Assembly: GCF_030463565.1 (NCBI RefSeq)
Contig: NC_134676.1
Span: 4,421,001 to 4,485,000, forward strand
Origin: Pelecanus crispus
Lineage: Eukaryota; Chordata; Aves; Pelecaniformes; Pelecanidae
Length of the DNA: 64,000 nt
Direction of reading: 5' to 3'
Part shown: positions 27,450 to 39,175 of the stretch, one piece after another
Position numbering within the stretch: the first letter of the stretch is position 1
Layout of the letters: each line of letters opens with the position of its first letter
Program-made: the position numbers and the translations under genes
The notes under the pieces: model-generated
What the model saw: only the letters and a program-made list of their open reading frames with translations
Database searches by the model: none
Told to the model about the DNA's origin: nothing

Positions 27450-27620
27450 CTGGCCATCTGAGGATCTCAAAACCTTTTGTAAGTATTAATGAATGAAGCC
27501 TTGGTGTGATAGAGCAGAGGCATATTCTCATCAGCTCATTATAAATGGGGAAGGAAGGTGCAGAGAGGCAAAGCAGCTGTAGGGGTTTCAAGGGAAGAGC
27601 TGGATTTAGTCCATCCATGC
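27450..27620 (+). mobile_element. MIR-like SINE relic
   Basis: CTGAGGATCTCAAAACCTTT, with a downstream AAATGGGGAAGGAAGGTGCA and GAGAGGCAAAGCAGC block, follows the MIR order (ATCTCAAAGC...TTTACAAA ... ATGGGGAAACTGAGGCACAG ... AGAGGT). The match is imperfect but collinear over about 150 bp. Confidence 0.6.
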
Positions 27621-28317
27621 CACAGGCACTTGTTTAGGCAGACACCTCACGCTCCTCGGTTGTATCCCAGGAGCCACAGCTTGAAGACCATCCTTTAAAT
27701 CCAGTCCCATCCTCAGTCTGCACAGCTCTTCCAGCATGTTCCACAGCCTTCTGTGATGACAGTGGCCATCGGTTTCCTCCAAGCCTCCTTCCCCAGGAGT
27801 GGAAGGACTGCTCCTCAGCTCCCGGACAAGGTGGGGACATCTCAGCTCAGGGTTTGTCTGTGGTTTTGTATGAAGAAGGTATCATGCAAGGGACAGAGAG
27901 GAGAACCGTGTCTGGCTGAATGCCGATCCCTGCCTAGATGCTGGGGAAATCACTTGGTTTTTCACAGCCCGGTGTAAGCTGGATGGCTGTATCAGAGAAA
28001 ACAAATTTGAGGACAGCAGCTCAACCAACAGGCAAAAATCTGCATACATGCTGGATCTGAAGTTCATTTACGAAAAATGATTATGTTGGCCTCAAAAGCA
28101 CCCCAAGCAGAGAGCCAGCATGAGACCTCTGTCCACACCAGCAGAGCCACTCCAACCTTGACGTGTATCCGCTGTGCTGTCCATGGGCGCTGGGTGAGCT
28201 CCATGTCCTCCTTCCCGGTCCTCATGGCCACTGCAGATCAGGACTGCTGGCTCTGACGGGCGCCACCGGGAGACCTCCAGCAGCTCTGCTGAAACCTGCA
28301 ACAGGGTCATGCCTCTT

Positions 28318-29460
28318 TATATTGGGTTTGCGTGGCAAGGTTTTGGGAGTGAGGGGGCTACAGGGGTGGCTTCTGTGAGAAACTGCTAGAAGTTTCCTCT
28401 GTGTCCCATAGAGCCAAAGCCAGCGGCTCCAAGACGGACCCGCCGCTGGCCAAGGCTGAGCCCATCAGCGATGGTGGCAGCGCCTCTGGGATAATGTATT
28501 TAAGAAGCGGGGGGGAAAACAACCCTGCACAACTGCAGCTGGAGAGAGGAGTGAGAACATGTGAGAGGCACAACTGCAGCCCCCAAGGTCAGTGCAGGAG
28601 GGCAGGAGGTGCTCCAGGCACGGAGCAGAGATTCCCCTGCACCCCTGGTGCAGCCCCTGCTGAGGCAGCTGTGCCCCTGCACCCATGGGGGCCCACGGGG
28701 AGCAGAGATCCCCCTGCACCCGGGGAGGAGCCCACGCCGGAGCAGGGGATGTGCCCGGAGGAGGCTGTGAGCCCGTGGGAAGCCCGCGCTGGAGCAGGCT
28801 CCTGGCAGGAGCTGTGGCCCCGTGGGGAGAGGAGCCCAGGCTGGAGCAGGTTTGGTGGCAGGGCTGGGGACCCCGCGGGGGACCCACGCTGGAGCAGGCT
28901 GCTCCTGAGGGGCTGCACCCCGGGGAGGGGACCCACGCTGGGGCAGTGCGTGAAGAGCTGCACCCGTGGGAAGGACCCACACTGGAGCAGTTCATGGAGG
29001 ACTGTCTGCCGTGGGAGGGACCCCACGCTGGAGCAGGGGAGGAGTGTGAGGAGCCCTCCCCTGAGGAGGAAGGAACGGCAGAGACAACGTGCGATGAACT
29101 GACCCCAACCCCCATTCCCCGGCCCCCTGTGCCACTGCGGGGAGGAGGGAGAGAAAATTGGGAGTGAAGTTGAGCCTGGGAAGAAGGGAGGGGTGGGGGG
29201 AAGGTGTTTTAAGATTTTTTTTTTTTTTTAATTTCTCATTACCCTACTCTGATTTGACTGGTAATAAATTAAACTGATTTCCCCAAGTTGAGTCTGTTTT
29301 GCCTGTTACGGTAATTTCTGAGTGATCTCCTTGTCCTTATCTCAACCCAAGAGCTTTTTGTTACATTTCTTTTTTTCTCTTCCCTGTCCAGTTGAGAAGG
29401 GGAGTGATAGAGTGGCTTTGGTGGGCACCTGGAGTCCAGGCAGGGTCAATCCACCACACA
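28318..29460 (+). mobile_element. Long solo LTR of a second avian endogenous-retrovirus family (family B)
   Basis: An element of about 1.14 kb starting TATATTGGGTTTGCGTGGC and ending CCACCACACA. I recognise this sequence type as a widespread bird LTR. It has a TATTTAAG promoter-like box (28497-28504) and an AATAAA signal (29263-29268) followed by U5-like sequence. Its middle holds degenerate GC-rich tandem units containing a CACGCTGGAGCAG motif, which keep long frames open on both strands without coding. The flanks CCTCTT (28312-28317) and CTTCTT (29461-29466) may be a 6-bp target duplication with one mismatch, so the borders are accurate to a few bases only. Confidence 0.82.
28640..29060 (+). 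repeat. Degenerate tandem repeat inside the family B LTR
   Basis: Imperfect GC-rich units each carry versions of CCGTGGGA...ACCCACGCTGGAGCAG. They recur irregularly at intervals of tens of bases. The repeat lies in the transcribed R-like part of the LTR and explains the overlapping long open frames on both strands. Confidence 0.7.
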
Positions 29461-30834
29461 CTTCTTCTGATGTTAGCACGTACCTGCCCTTGGAAAAACA
29501 CCTCCCCTCTTCAAAATCTCTGCCAGATGACTGTGGGATTAACTGGAGAAGAGAATAATCATTCCCTGGCAGAGAAGAGATGAAAGAACCACATAGATCT
29601 TTTCCCTCTCTAGTTGCTAGGGATGTGCATTATTATTGTTATTGTTATTTCCTTTGATACACAGCATTCAATTAATTTCCTTCGGCACACGTTTATGGCA
29701 CTCCAAGGAGTGTTCCAGGAGCTCTGCTTTTCCAGCACATCCAGTTCGCCAGTGTCCTTTGTGCCAGTTCAGCCACTTTGGAGGGGGCAAGGGGGAGAGG
29801 AGAGAAAAGGGGGATGATCCTTCCCCAAAAAAAACGCTTGCCCTTGGCCACGTGCACAGATGCTGAGGAGAGGGAAGCCTGGGCGCTGCTCACATTATAC
29901 CCAGGTGGGCGTTCGTGGGGTCCCGTTCAATAAAGCAGCAGTAACCACCATCTTGCTGTATTCCCTTGTCAGCCACCAAACCATGGCAGGGAAAGGAAAT
30001 TGAACCCATTAAACACACACACAGATGCCTCTGTGCCATTGCCCTGCTCAGGAGGGGAGGACGGAGCCTCTATTAATTTTTTTTTTCCTATTCTGCCTTT
30101 ACCAAATGCAGTCATTTAATCATTAAAAAGAGGAGGCGGGGGGAAGCACGATGAGGGGTGGCAGCAGCTACTGTAATATCCACGCAGTGAGTCTCCAGGA
30201 ACGAAGCATAGGAATAGGCTGTCACTCTTGTACAGGCCTGGGTGCTGCTGAGAGCCACGCTCACCACGGCGTGTTTGTGCCTCCCTCCCGCTCCCCAAGG
30301 AGCTCCCCAACCTCCCTGCTCCCAGGGGCTCCCTCCCTCCTCCAGTGCCTCGTATTTGGGGGCCCTGCCACGTCTCTGGGCACCCTGCTTAGGGTTCAAC
30401 AGCTCTTTCAGCTGGATCTTCTCCACAAGTTGGCTCTGCAGGAGCAACATCACTTTGCCCTAGCCAGCTGATTTTGGTTAGGCAGCCTGGGGACCCCAGT
30501 GTTTTTAGGTATTGTGGCTCTAGCGCTGACGAACCATGCTATTTCCGTGTGGCTCTGGCTCCACAGTCACAGCAATCCCAGCAATGGGCGTAGCAAGGGA
30601 CAGTGGGGACCTGTTGGTGGTCCTCCTGGCAGCAACGGGCTAAGGAAGAGCTGCCACCCCTCAACAAGCACCAGGGCTCCCACAGAGCACTCCCACCATT
30701 GCACACGCTTGCAAAGCCCAGGCTTGGCCAGGCTCTCTCAAGAGGTCACGTTTCAGGTGACGCTCCCAAATTGCCATATCAGACCCTTTGCTTTGAGCTT
30801 ATTAGCATGAGGGGTTAAGCGCTAGCCTGGTGCA

Positions 30835-30935
30835 CTGCTAAGAGCACAAGAACAGGCACTGCTGGGTTGGACCAGAGGTCTTGCCCAGAGGCCTGTCTCA
30901 AACTGTGGCCATAAAGACGTGCCAAGAGAGAAGCA
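30835..30935 (+). mobile_element. Old LINE/SINE tail fragment (CR1/L3-like)
   Basis: The string ACAAGAACAGGCACTGCTGG, followed by GTTGGACCAGAGG and CCTGTCT, resembles the 3' region of old sauropsid CR1/L3-type repeats, in which a segment reading roughly 'CTGGGTCAGACCAAAGGTCC' recurs. Divergence is high and both ends are uncertain. Confidence 0.5.
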
Positions 30936-33900
30936 TGCACACCTCCACCAATGGCTCTCCTGCTCTCCAGCCATTTCCTGGGCACCTCCTGCGCCAGGTG
31001 TAATTCCTCTGCGCTCCGTAGCGCACCATGGAAATCTCCCCCTCATTTTTCAGTCCTCTGTTGAGCACTCATAAAGCTTTAGCACCAGCTTACAACGCAA
31101 CATATGCTTCTCACACATAAGACAACCAAGTGAACAGAAAGGCGTGAACATGCAAAGCATACAAGTCCAGGGAACCATGGGATGGCATCAGACCATTAGC
31201 AGTATATGTCATTTGCAGCCTTGTATCATTTGTAACATACACTTTCAATTCAGACAGGAATGAGACCCTTCCTACCTTAAATCTTTAACCCAGCTCTCCT
31301 GAGCAAGCCTGTGTTCAAAGCACATGTAAGCACAAGCATGGGGATAATACAGTGTGTGTATTGTGTACACGTATAGCTAACATAGGGGAGCTTCTAAGTG
31401 CCAACTAGGCGCTGGATTGCGTACCGACAGCACACAACAATGCAGATCAAGCCTAGAGAAGAGCAAGAGGAATTATCTTGTAAGATGCCGCTAGTTCTTT
31501 GATCAATAGTTGCAGGGGGAAAGCTACAGGCATCTGCTCCCCCTGCATGCACTTCTCCTCTTTCACTTTCCTAATTTTCTACAAAATCTTAACAATCTTT
31601 GCCAACACGAACTAAAAACCTCCAAATTAACCTACTACAGTGTTCAAAAGTTTTAAAAAAAAGGCAACACTTCTCAAATTTCCCCCACCACCCTCCAGCA
31701 GACAGGTAGAGCATCTTCACGTCACGCTGGATCTGGTGAGATGACAGGCACTATAGGTGCTGAACACGTCGATGGACAGAGTTATTGGTTATCTTTAAAA
31801 AGCCAACCATGCCCCACATTATGGATGGCAATCTGTGTAGCCGTGTGCCTGTACACTGCTCTCCGGCATCCAGACGAAACACTACCCAAGCATTTTACTG
31901 AGACCTCCATCAGATATTAACACAATAACCTCTCCTATGGGTTTTTAATGTATGCTATTTCACACAGTACTACCATTGACATAGGAGGTGCATTTAGCTA
32001 TATATCTCTAATGGTATATGAATAAAATGCCTGGAGAAATAAATAATAATAAGCTCTTTTATAGCTTCTTATACTGGCAGATCTCAGATTAATTGAAATT
32101 ATATGCTGTATGCCTGCTCATCCTCAGGACAGAGATTAAAATGGGAAATGAGCATCTGTAGCTACGTAGATGAGAATACAAGGTGGGATTTTTCTGACAG
32201 GCTAAGGTATTTGGGCATCACTTTGTTTAGCATTGCGTGCCTGAACCAAGCCCTGTCCTTGAAGTTGAGTGAGGCTGTTGGGATTTACATTCCATTCATT
32301 TTCCATAAGACAAGCCCATAACACCTATGTGACTTCTGAAAGTGAAAAACACTCAAGTTTCGCAATGTTCAGTAGATGTGCTCCTAAGTCCTCTTAGGAT
32401 AAAGTGATTTAAGGGCTTAAATCCTATTACAAGCTAATAGGAACTGTGTTTCTAAATCCACTAGAGTGTGGTGATACAGGGATGTCCCAAAGTGGGGGGT
32501 TAACTTTTGGCCTTGCCAGAAGTGCCACCATGAGGATGGTTGATGAAAGGCCATCACTTTCTGGCACTGAGGGGTTTGGGCTGCATGTAAACAAGGGAGG
32601 ACACGAGAGATAAGGGTGGACAGGAGATACTAAGCAGAAGTGAGATGGGACAGAGTTGGGTCTCAGGTGGAACAGAAAGAGTTTGTTTTAAGATCAAAAA
32701 CCAAAATAGCACCACGGGAAGGCAACCAATAATACTGGCACACTCACGGTGAATATGAGTGACTGTTTCAGACAGAAGAAAGACCTAGCCCAAAATTTCA
32801 GGAAAAAATCAGCATCTTTCATTTTTCAAGTGGAGTTAGCAGTCTTCAATTTTTTTTTTTTCAATTTTCATTTCAACTGCATCCCTTTCATTTTAGAATA
32901 GTATGCAAAGTTGCAAAGCCACAAGACAAATTTTATTTTGGTTCGAATACCCCAAAAAAAGGGAAACATGCTCATTTGAGTAAACCTAAGACAATGCCTT
33001 ATTCAGCTTTTCATCAAATAAGATGTCCACTCAGCTGGTATTTCACAAGCACCATGTGTAGATTAAAGAGAGAAGAAACACAGAATATATCTTCTGGTGC
33101 AGTCTTTTTTATTCCTTTAGATAGTACAAGACACTGACCCCAATAAGGGCCCCTCTAGCTATGATTGCATAAATTTTGTTAAAAACATCAGTGACACTTG
33201 TATCACAAATTCCAGATATTGTCCTTCAAAATTTCTGCCACTTTCCAGTTCAAATTTTCATCTTTCAGGAAATAAAATGATGGGAAAATAGTTTCCTGGA
33301 CAATACTAACAAAAATGTTTCCCAGACTTTTGGGTTCATTTTTAAAATGTCACGATAACAGAGGTGTGAGACATACGCCTTTGCTTTTCATTTAGGTTCA
33401 GTAACAAGTTTCAGCCCTCCAGAATGAAAGGGGTACTTTGGGACCACATTATTATAGCTATAATGACCTTTTATGCATGCTGTATTCATTTTATTATGTA
33501 GCCTTACAGTAATCTATAGTCATAAAATCTCAGGACTCTTCTCTCTAATGTCCTCTCTATTAATTGCTATTTGCATCAAAAATACAATTGCTATGGTCAA
33601 TAATTTAAATTCCATCAACATTAAGAAAAAAAAAGGACACAAGAAAGTATTGAAAGCGTGAAGAGAAAAAATTTATTCTAAGAAATATTCTTCTGGCTAA
33701 TTTAGCTCATGTAGATGAACCAAAGTACTGCAATAGCAACTCCACCTACCATATATTTTGCACTATGGTCATGCTAATGTCTTTGAATTTCAGCTTGATG
33801 GCTGATGTAAACATAGCATCATCCATGAATTCCAGCAGCCGCTGCTATGAACATCGCACAGACAACAGGCACTTCACATAATTAAACAGCCAAGTAGGCA

Positions 33901-34554
33901 AACCCAGACAAAAGAGCCATAAGTTGTCAACAGTCAGCTCATAAGGCTATATATCATGGCTCATATATAGCATGTCTGATGCTGTTGTCATCAGCAAAAA
34001 AAAAAAAAAAAATTTAAGTTGGATTTTTTTGCTGAAGGTTTGGAGGTAGGGAGAGAGGGAGAGAAAAGCATTTAAACTTCTTCATTGTTGCTGCTGATGA
34101 TAACAAAGATAGATCATTGGTTATGAAATTGGCAGCCTTAATCTTTCTTCAGCCTTGTTTTTATACCGCACCATGGGATGTCCTCTCAAGGGGCTCATAC
34201 AGGATGGACTCACGGGATTTACGTGCACCAGTTATGATGCCAGGGAGCACAGGGTTCCCCAACGCTGAATGAGTACAGCAATACTGCCCACCTTCCTCGC
34301 CGAATTTTTCGTCAGCCACAATTTTTGTTTAAATGAATGCCATTCCTGAGGAAAAGGAAAAACCCTGCAGAGTAGCATAAGGGCAGCAGAAACTCCTTGC
34401 AGCAGGCCCAAGCTCACCATACAGTAGATGGAGGGATGTAAATAATTGAAGAGAATCATTTTGTAATGCGCTGACCCCTGAGCGTTGCACATCAGTCATG
34501 CAGATACCGTCTCTCTCCAGCCCAGCCCGCCCCGTCCTCCACTTCTCTGTACAC

Positions 34555-34850
34555 ATCATTAATGACCTTTTATGAGAATTAACTGATACTAACGCATCAG
34601 CTACAGATCTACTGCATTTTTAAAAAGTTCATCTATTTGTTTGCCCACACAGATTAGTTTTGTAAAAACAATTATCATGATTTAAACAGCTGGTTATGGA
34701 AATGTCTATTGAGCTGCCGGGTAAGCTTTTCCGCCCTGTTCATGGAAAGCATTAGAGGGCTGTCAAAAAAAGAAGGGTGGGATCCTGTTAAACTTGTAAA
34801 AGGAGCTAATTATGGCAAGTCTGTTGACAGGTCCTGAGCTGAGGAGACTC
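34555..34850. promoter_or_regulatory. Candidate conserved non-coding element
   Basis: Non-repetitive AT-rich sequence with CATTAATGACC, AGAATTAACTG, ACAATTATCATGATTTAAAC and AGCTAATTATGG; several homeodomain cores in about 300 bp. Confidence 0.3.
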
Positions 34851-35329
34851 AAAGCCAGTGGGAGATTTAGGGATGTTTTTTAGTTTGGCTCAGTTTGTTG
34901 CATGTGAGTGGCTAGATGAACCGAGAGGTGAATGGATGGGGAGGTGCATGGGTGAGTGGAGGAGTCTCCCGGTCCCTCCTGGGCACCCCTTTCTCAGGCA
35001 GCAACATCTGGGATGGGCTTGCAGGGCAGAGGCACGGAGCAAAAAGATGCTCTCTGTCCCAAAGGGCACACAGTCAAGCCTGAAAATAAAACCATAAGCC
35101 TAAAGGCCTAAGTGAAAATAAAACAGAACAACTCCACTCACGCTCCAGCTTAGAAATTCAGATCACCGTAAATGGATGAGACATTTCCAGCATTTGTGTG
35201 TTCCCTGGTCATCCCAAAGGCTTTTCGCCTTCAAGATTTATTTACACACAGGAATGTAAGTGACCACGTTAGCAACAGCAACATGGTAGATATTTCTATT
35301 GCGTGCTCCATGCCCAGCTCCCTTGGCTC

Positions 35330-35455
35330 TTTATAAGCATTAGCTAAATAGACATCACTGCATAATCGGTTTTATACCGATTTTTCTGGTAGGGAAGCCA
35401 AGGCACTGATGGGTAAGTAATTTATCCGAGATCACATACATGTGGGCAGCAGAAT
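35330..35455 (+). mobile_element. MIR-like SINE relic
   Basis: A stretch reading GGGAAGCCAAGGCACTGATG and then GGTAAGTAATTTATCCGAGA followed by TCACATAC tracks the 3' half of the MIR consensus (GGAAACTGAGGCACAGAGAG ... TTAAGTAACTTGCCCAAGGT ... CACACAGC). It is strongly diverged, as expected for an old amniote element. Confidence 0.65.
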
Positions 35456-36403
35456 GAGGGTTTCTGTTTGCAGTGAAAGGTCCTGGGGAGATGCAGACAT
35501 CCACCAGGACAGTTTCTGCCAGGGGGCTGCAAAGGCATCTGAGAAAAAAAACACAATGTCATAACAGGGAAAGGGAAGCAAATAGCAAAAAACCCAAGAG
35601 AATTTCTGCTTTGGGGAGGGAAATCATGATAGTGTTATCTGCTGGAATACCTCCCTGCGCTGCCCAGCGTCTCCTAGGGGAGAAAGAGCCCATGCTGCAG
35701 GAGCACCCATCCTTGCAGAGGTCTTCTCCTGTCAAAATGGGGGATGCTGAGACACATCCTGGGTAAAAGCTATGATCTCACACCCTGGCCAGGGTGGTTT
35801 AACACTGACAGCAGATGGACAGAAAGAGTGGAAGACAAGCAGATAGATCCACCTAAAAGGCTTACGCTCTGGGTAACTGAGATATGTTACCTACCCTGTT
35901 TGAACCAATAACATGTTCATTTCAGAGGACCAAATTCTGGTGTAAGAAACAGGCCACCTTCGTTGTGCCTGCTAATATTAACCAAAACTGCTAGATTTGT
36001 CAAATACAAGGAGAACAAGAAGCTGTTGAAGTTATTTGGCTCTCAGGAATTAGGGGTTTAGGGCAGAATCCAGCTCTTGCCCTTTATTGATCGGTCAGAG
36101 CCTCCTCTTGGAAGAGGACTGTAGAAGGAGAATTGTCTGGATGACTGTCAGACAAACACTGGTTTTGCTTCTCAACATCCAACCACACACCTTGGTTCAG
36201 CGTTCAGGGAGTGGGGTGCAGCTGAGTGTGGCAGCACAGGCAGGCTGGACGCTGAGGAAGAAGGCAGAAAAAATGGAAATTACACCTCTTAGATGTAAGA
36301 AAATGATGGAGAGCTTAACGCAGTCTAGGTGAAGGCACTGGAGAATCTCCATCCCAGATATAAAGTGGTAGAAAAGTAAATTAGACCTTTGGTTTTACAG
36401 TTT

Positions 36404-36932
36404 TGTTGTGGTTTAACCCAGTAGGCAGCTAAACACCACACAGGCATTTGCTCACTCCCCCCCCTCCCCAGTGGGATGGTGGAGAGAGTAAAGAAAAAAA
36501 AAATTATGGGTTGAGATAAAGACAGTTTAATAGGACAGAAAAGGAAGGGAACAATAATAATAATAATAATATACAAAATAACTGATGCACAATGCAATTG
36601 CTTACCACCCACCAACTGATACCCAGCCAATTCCCAAGCAGTGGTTCTCCACCCCCTGACCCCCCCAGTTTCTATACTGAGCTTGGCATCGTATGGTATG
36701 GAATAGCCCTTGGGCCAGTTTGGGTCAGCTGGCCTGGCTGTGCCCCCTCCCAGCTTCTTGTGCACCTGGCAGAGCATGGGAAGCTAAAAAGTCCTTGACT
36801 GGTGTAAGCACTGCTTAGCAACAACTAAAACATCAGTGTGTTATCAACATTATTCTCATCCTAAATCCAAAACACAGCCCTACGCCACCATCTAGGAAGA
36901 AAATTAACTCTACCCCAGCTGAAACCAGGAGA
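36404..36932 (-). mobile_element. Solo LTR of the same family (family A, copy 2, reverse orientation)
   Basis: The reverse complement matches the LTRs at 2776 and 42696 along its length, with left edge TGTTGTGGTTTAACCC and right edge GCTGAAACCAGGA. A perfect 5-bp duplication AGTTT flanks it (36399-36403 and 36933-36937). At 529 bp it is shorter than the other two, mainly in the ATT-rich stretch and the region after it. The terminal base pair at the right edge has mutated. No internal viral sequence is present. Confidence 0.9.
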
Positions 36933-37264
36933 AGTTTAAAAAAGTGCTTTAACCTCAGTAAGGTGACGAAACCAGACCAAAATTTGGAGGGAAGAATGGC
37001 TACAGATGTAGTGCTGTGATCTTAAATATAACTTGGGCTTTCCAAAGATAGACAGTGTCACTTGTGTTTAGCATATTCCTTTGATAAGAGGCCTAACTTT
37101 TAGAAAAGGAAATGAAATAGGTGTCACTTATCCTTGCTTCAGAGAGGGATTAGCTGGATTAGTGAAGTTGGTGAAACTGGGGCTTAGAAAGAAAATTCTA
37201 AGGTGTTTGCCTGTAGGGGAAATAAGAGTGTCTAGTAACAGAAATAGTGCTGGACTGAGGATTG

Positions 37265-37640
37265 TTTGTTAGTGGAGCTCCTCGGGGATTTTTTTTTCAG
37301 TAGTCATATTTACAATGTCTGTGAGTGACCTTTGTACAAAAAGTAGACATTTTCTAATGATGTTTTCTGAAAAACCAAACGACATCGTTTTGGGGAGGAC
37401 TGACGTGCTGTGCAGGAGAAGCCGGCTGACTTTGAGAACTGGATTAACAGAAACAGAGTGGCAGTGCTGACAGACAAGTTAAAAAACTTCTGGTATCTTC
37501 TGGGAATGACTGAGAAGAAAAACCTGAATGCTTTCATGACTGATATGGTCATGAAAAATGCAAATGAGATCTACGATGTAAGAGATTTCCAGAAAGTCCT
37601 GCAAGAGTCATTCATAGCAAGGCAGTCCTGCTGCGGTGAG
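37265..37640 (+). pseudogene. Decayed CR1/L2-group reverse-transcriptase relic with a retained open frame
   Basis: At 37272-37330 the DNA resembles a degraded version of the segment that in CR1-group elements encodes a PQGS...LFNIFINDL block. After frameshifts, the frame from 37410 reads FENWINRNRVAVLTDKLKN and then YLLGMTEKK. This resembles the post-catalytic block of CR1/L2 reverse transcriptases (L-E-x-W-x-x-R-N ... D-K-x-K ... L-G). The frame stays open for 109 codons, which is long for a relic. An alternative is a real exon: an AG at 37414-37415 and a CG|GTGAGC donor (GT at 37636) would bound 220 bp. I favour the relic. Confidence 0.45.
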
Positions 37641-38779
37641 CATTGCAATGTCCAACCTTCACCGCCGTTCACCCTAGCCAAAGCCAGACCCAAAGCCAGG
37701 TGCCCAGGCTCTCCTGGTCACCAAGGGGATTTGCTGTGAGCAACACACCGAACAAGGAGTGTTCTGAGATAGTCAGTAGGGTAATAGCTCTCTTAGGAGA
37801 GAACCCAAATCATAAGACCATGATGGTGGAAAGGGCCAGCTTCTGTGACCGGGAGGCTTTCATGGTGTTGTCTTGACAGTGAAATACTAAGCCAATGAAT
37901 CCCATGCATTAATATGTGGGAAACCATTCCAGGTTTCCCTGTCCTGGCTCTTTGCAAACTCAGAGAATTCTTAATTGCACCCATTCTAATTAAATAATTT
38001 AATTAATGACATTTTAAAAAAGACAAGAATATTTTCAACAGAGTCACAGCAAGTCTATACTCTCTGAACCAGGACTGCAAACAGCCACAGGACAGGGTGT
38101 GCTCAGAAGCATCACGGAGATGGGGAATGTTTGCAAAACTTAAGTCTTTATCTGGCCTAGACTTCAGACATTTTGCCATTCGGGGAAGAATAAGTGTGGC
38201 ATTGGTGAGATCCTCTATGTGGTTTGGGTTTCTTTCTGTTTCAGAAATGAACCTGGAAGGGTTAAGACAATGCAGGATCTCTCCAAAGGTCAGAGCTCTT
38301 CACAAATTGTTCATCTGCCCAGCATTTCTCTGAGAAAGTAGATGTTCTTCAGCAAAGGATATTCCTCCTTAGTGGCAAATCTGGGCTTACACCAGCAGTC
38401 CTCCAAACTTGAAGCAATCATCAGGACAGCAGTGTGACCAAGCTGAACTACACAGCAAGAAGGCTTATCCCATCCAGATCAAATCACAATATTTTTGCCC
38501 ACTTTCTTGACTTTCATACTAAAACCTGAGTTGGTGAGCAGTCCAGATCAATACTGAAGTGGATAGAAAGCAACAGGCAAATCCTTGATGGCTGGAAATC
38601 TTTCAAGAGCTTTTTATTTACCTGAAGTTTCATCTGAGGCACAAAGCAACACACACCATATTTCTTCTTTCTTTGTCTTTTTTTTTTTAATATAGTGAAA
38701 GTGTCCCTGTTTGAGACATGGGGTAATGCAAAACATCTTTAATAAACTGAACATAAATGTCAAAGAGAGGAAAGTTTCC

Positions 38780-39007
38780 CTTAGTTCTGGCTATGTTTCA
38801 TATGAAATGTTGCATACTAATCATAATTTATCATCATCTTCATATATTCTTATATAAGTAATACAAATCACCACAGTCAATTAATCAATCTGTAATTAGG
38901 AACTGACACGAACATTTACTACCATCAGGCATAATTTATATGATTACAGATGATTAAATAAAATGTAATTGAGTGAACAGGCAATTTGTTAAGCACATGT
39001 AAATTCA
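38780..39007. promoter_or_regulatory. Candidate non-coding element abutting the 5S-derived SINE
   Basis: AT-rich stretch with CTAATCATAATTTATC, GTCAATTAATCAATC, CTGTAATTAGGAAC and ATGATTACAGATGATTAAAT cores, directly preceding the SINE at 39008. Old 5S-headed SINEs are known to be co-opted as enhancers in amniotes, which makes the juxtaposition worth noting. Confidence 0.3.
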
Positions 39008-39175
39008 GCCATACCACCTCAGGCTGTGATCTTGTCAGATCTCAGTAGCTAAACAGGGTCAGGATGGGTCAGGGTTTCGATGAGAAACCCCAAGGGAGAA
39101 ACCCAGGTGCTGCAGGAAGGGGTGATGGTTAATAGGTAGCGCTCTCCTTGCTGAGATCGTGTTGGAAGCATAGTG
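39008..39175 (+). mobile_element. 5S-rRNA-derived SINE relic
   Basis: From 39008 the sequence follows the 5S rRNA gene: GCCATACCACC at the 5' end, GATCTTGTCAGATCTC, then AGCTAAACAGGGTC (box A region), a GATGAGAAACC block near 39079 corresponding to GATGGGAGACC (box C region), and AGGTGCTGCAGG at the 3' end. Non-5S sequence including a TAGGTAGCGCTCTCCTT segment follows, as in 5S-headed SINEs (SINE3 class; AmnSINE1 in amniotes). It is diverged from a working 5S gene and has a non-5S tail, so it is a SINE and not an rRNA gene. The 3' limit may extend to about 39260. Confidence 0.75.

Larger units (their letters stand above)
15181..28317. other. Long non-coding interval
   Basis: No coding sequence recognised. 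It holds the possible MIR at 16740, enhancer candidates at 19540 and 26450, the inverted repeat at 23882, the MIR-like copy at 27450 and A-rich runs near 26017 and 27280. The 173-codon antisense frame at 23201-23722 has no recognisable domain. Confidence 0.55.
29461..36398. other. Non-coding interval between the family B LTR and the reverse family A LTR
   Basis: Contains the old LINE tail at 30835, the enhancer candidate at 34555 and the MIR at 35330, plus an A-run near 33995. No gene recognised. Confidence 0.55.

Noticed and set aside
28640..29060. CRISPR-like array
   Set aside because: Units are degenerate and irregularly spaced, lie inside an LTR, and the genome is that of a bird.
28401..29115. 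Overlapping 233- and 216-codon frames on opposite strands
   Set aside because: Both lie wholly within a solo LTR and are kept open by its GC-rich tandem units; no family resemblance.
37416..37635. A real internal exon of an unknown gene
   Set aside because: Splice-like borders exist, but the residues resemble the CR1/L2 reverse-transcriptase block, adjacent DNA resembles the preceding RT block in another frame, and no partner exons were found. Kept as a finding only.
39008..39115. Functional 5S rRNA gene
   Set aside because: Too many differences from 5S rRNA, including in the internal promoter boxes, and it continues into a non-5S tail; a SINE relic fits better.
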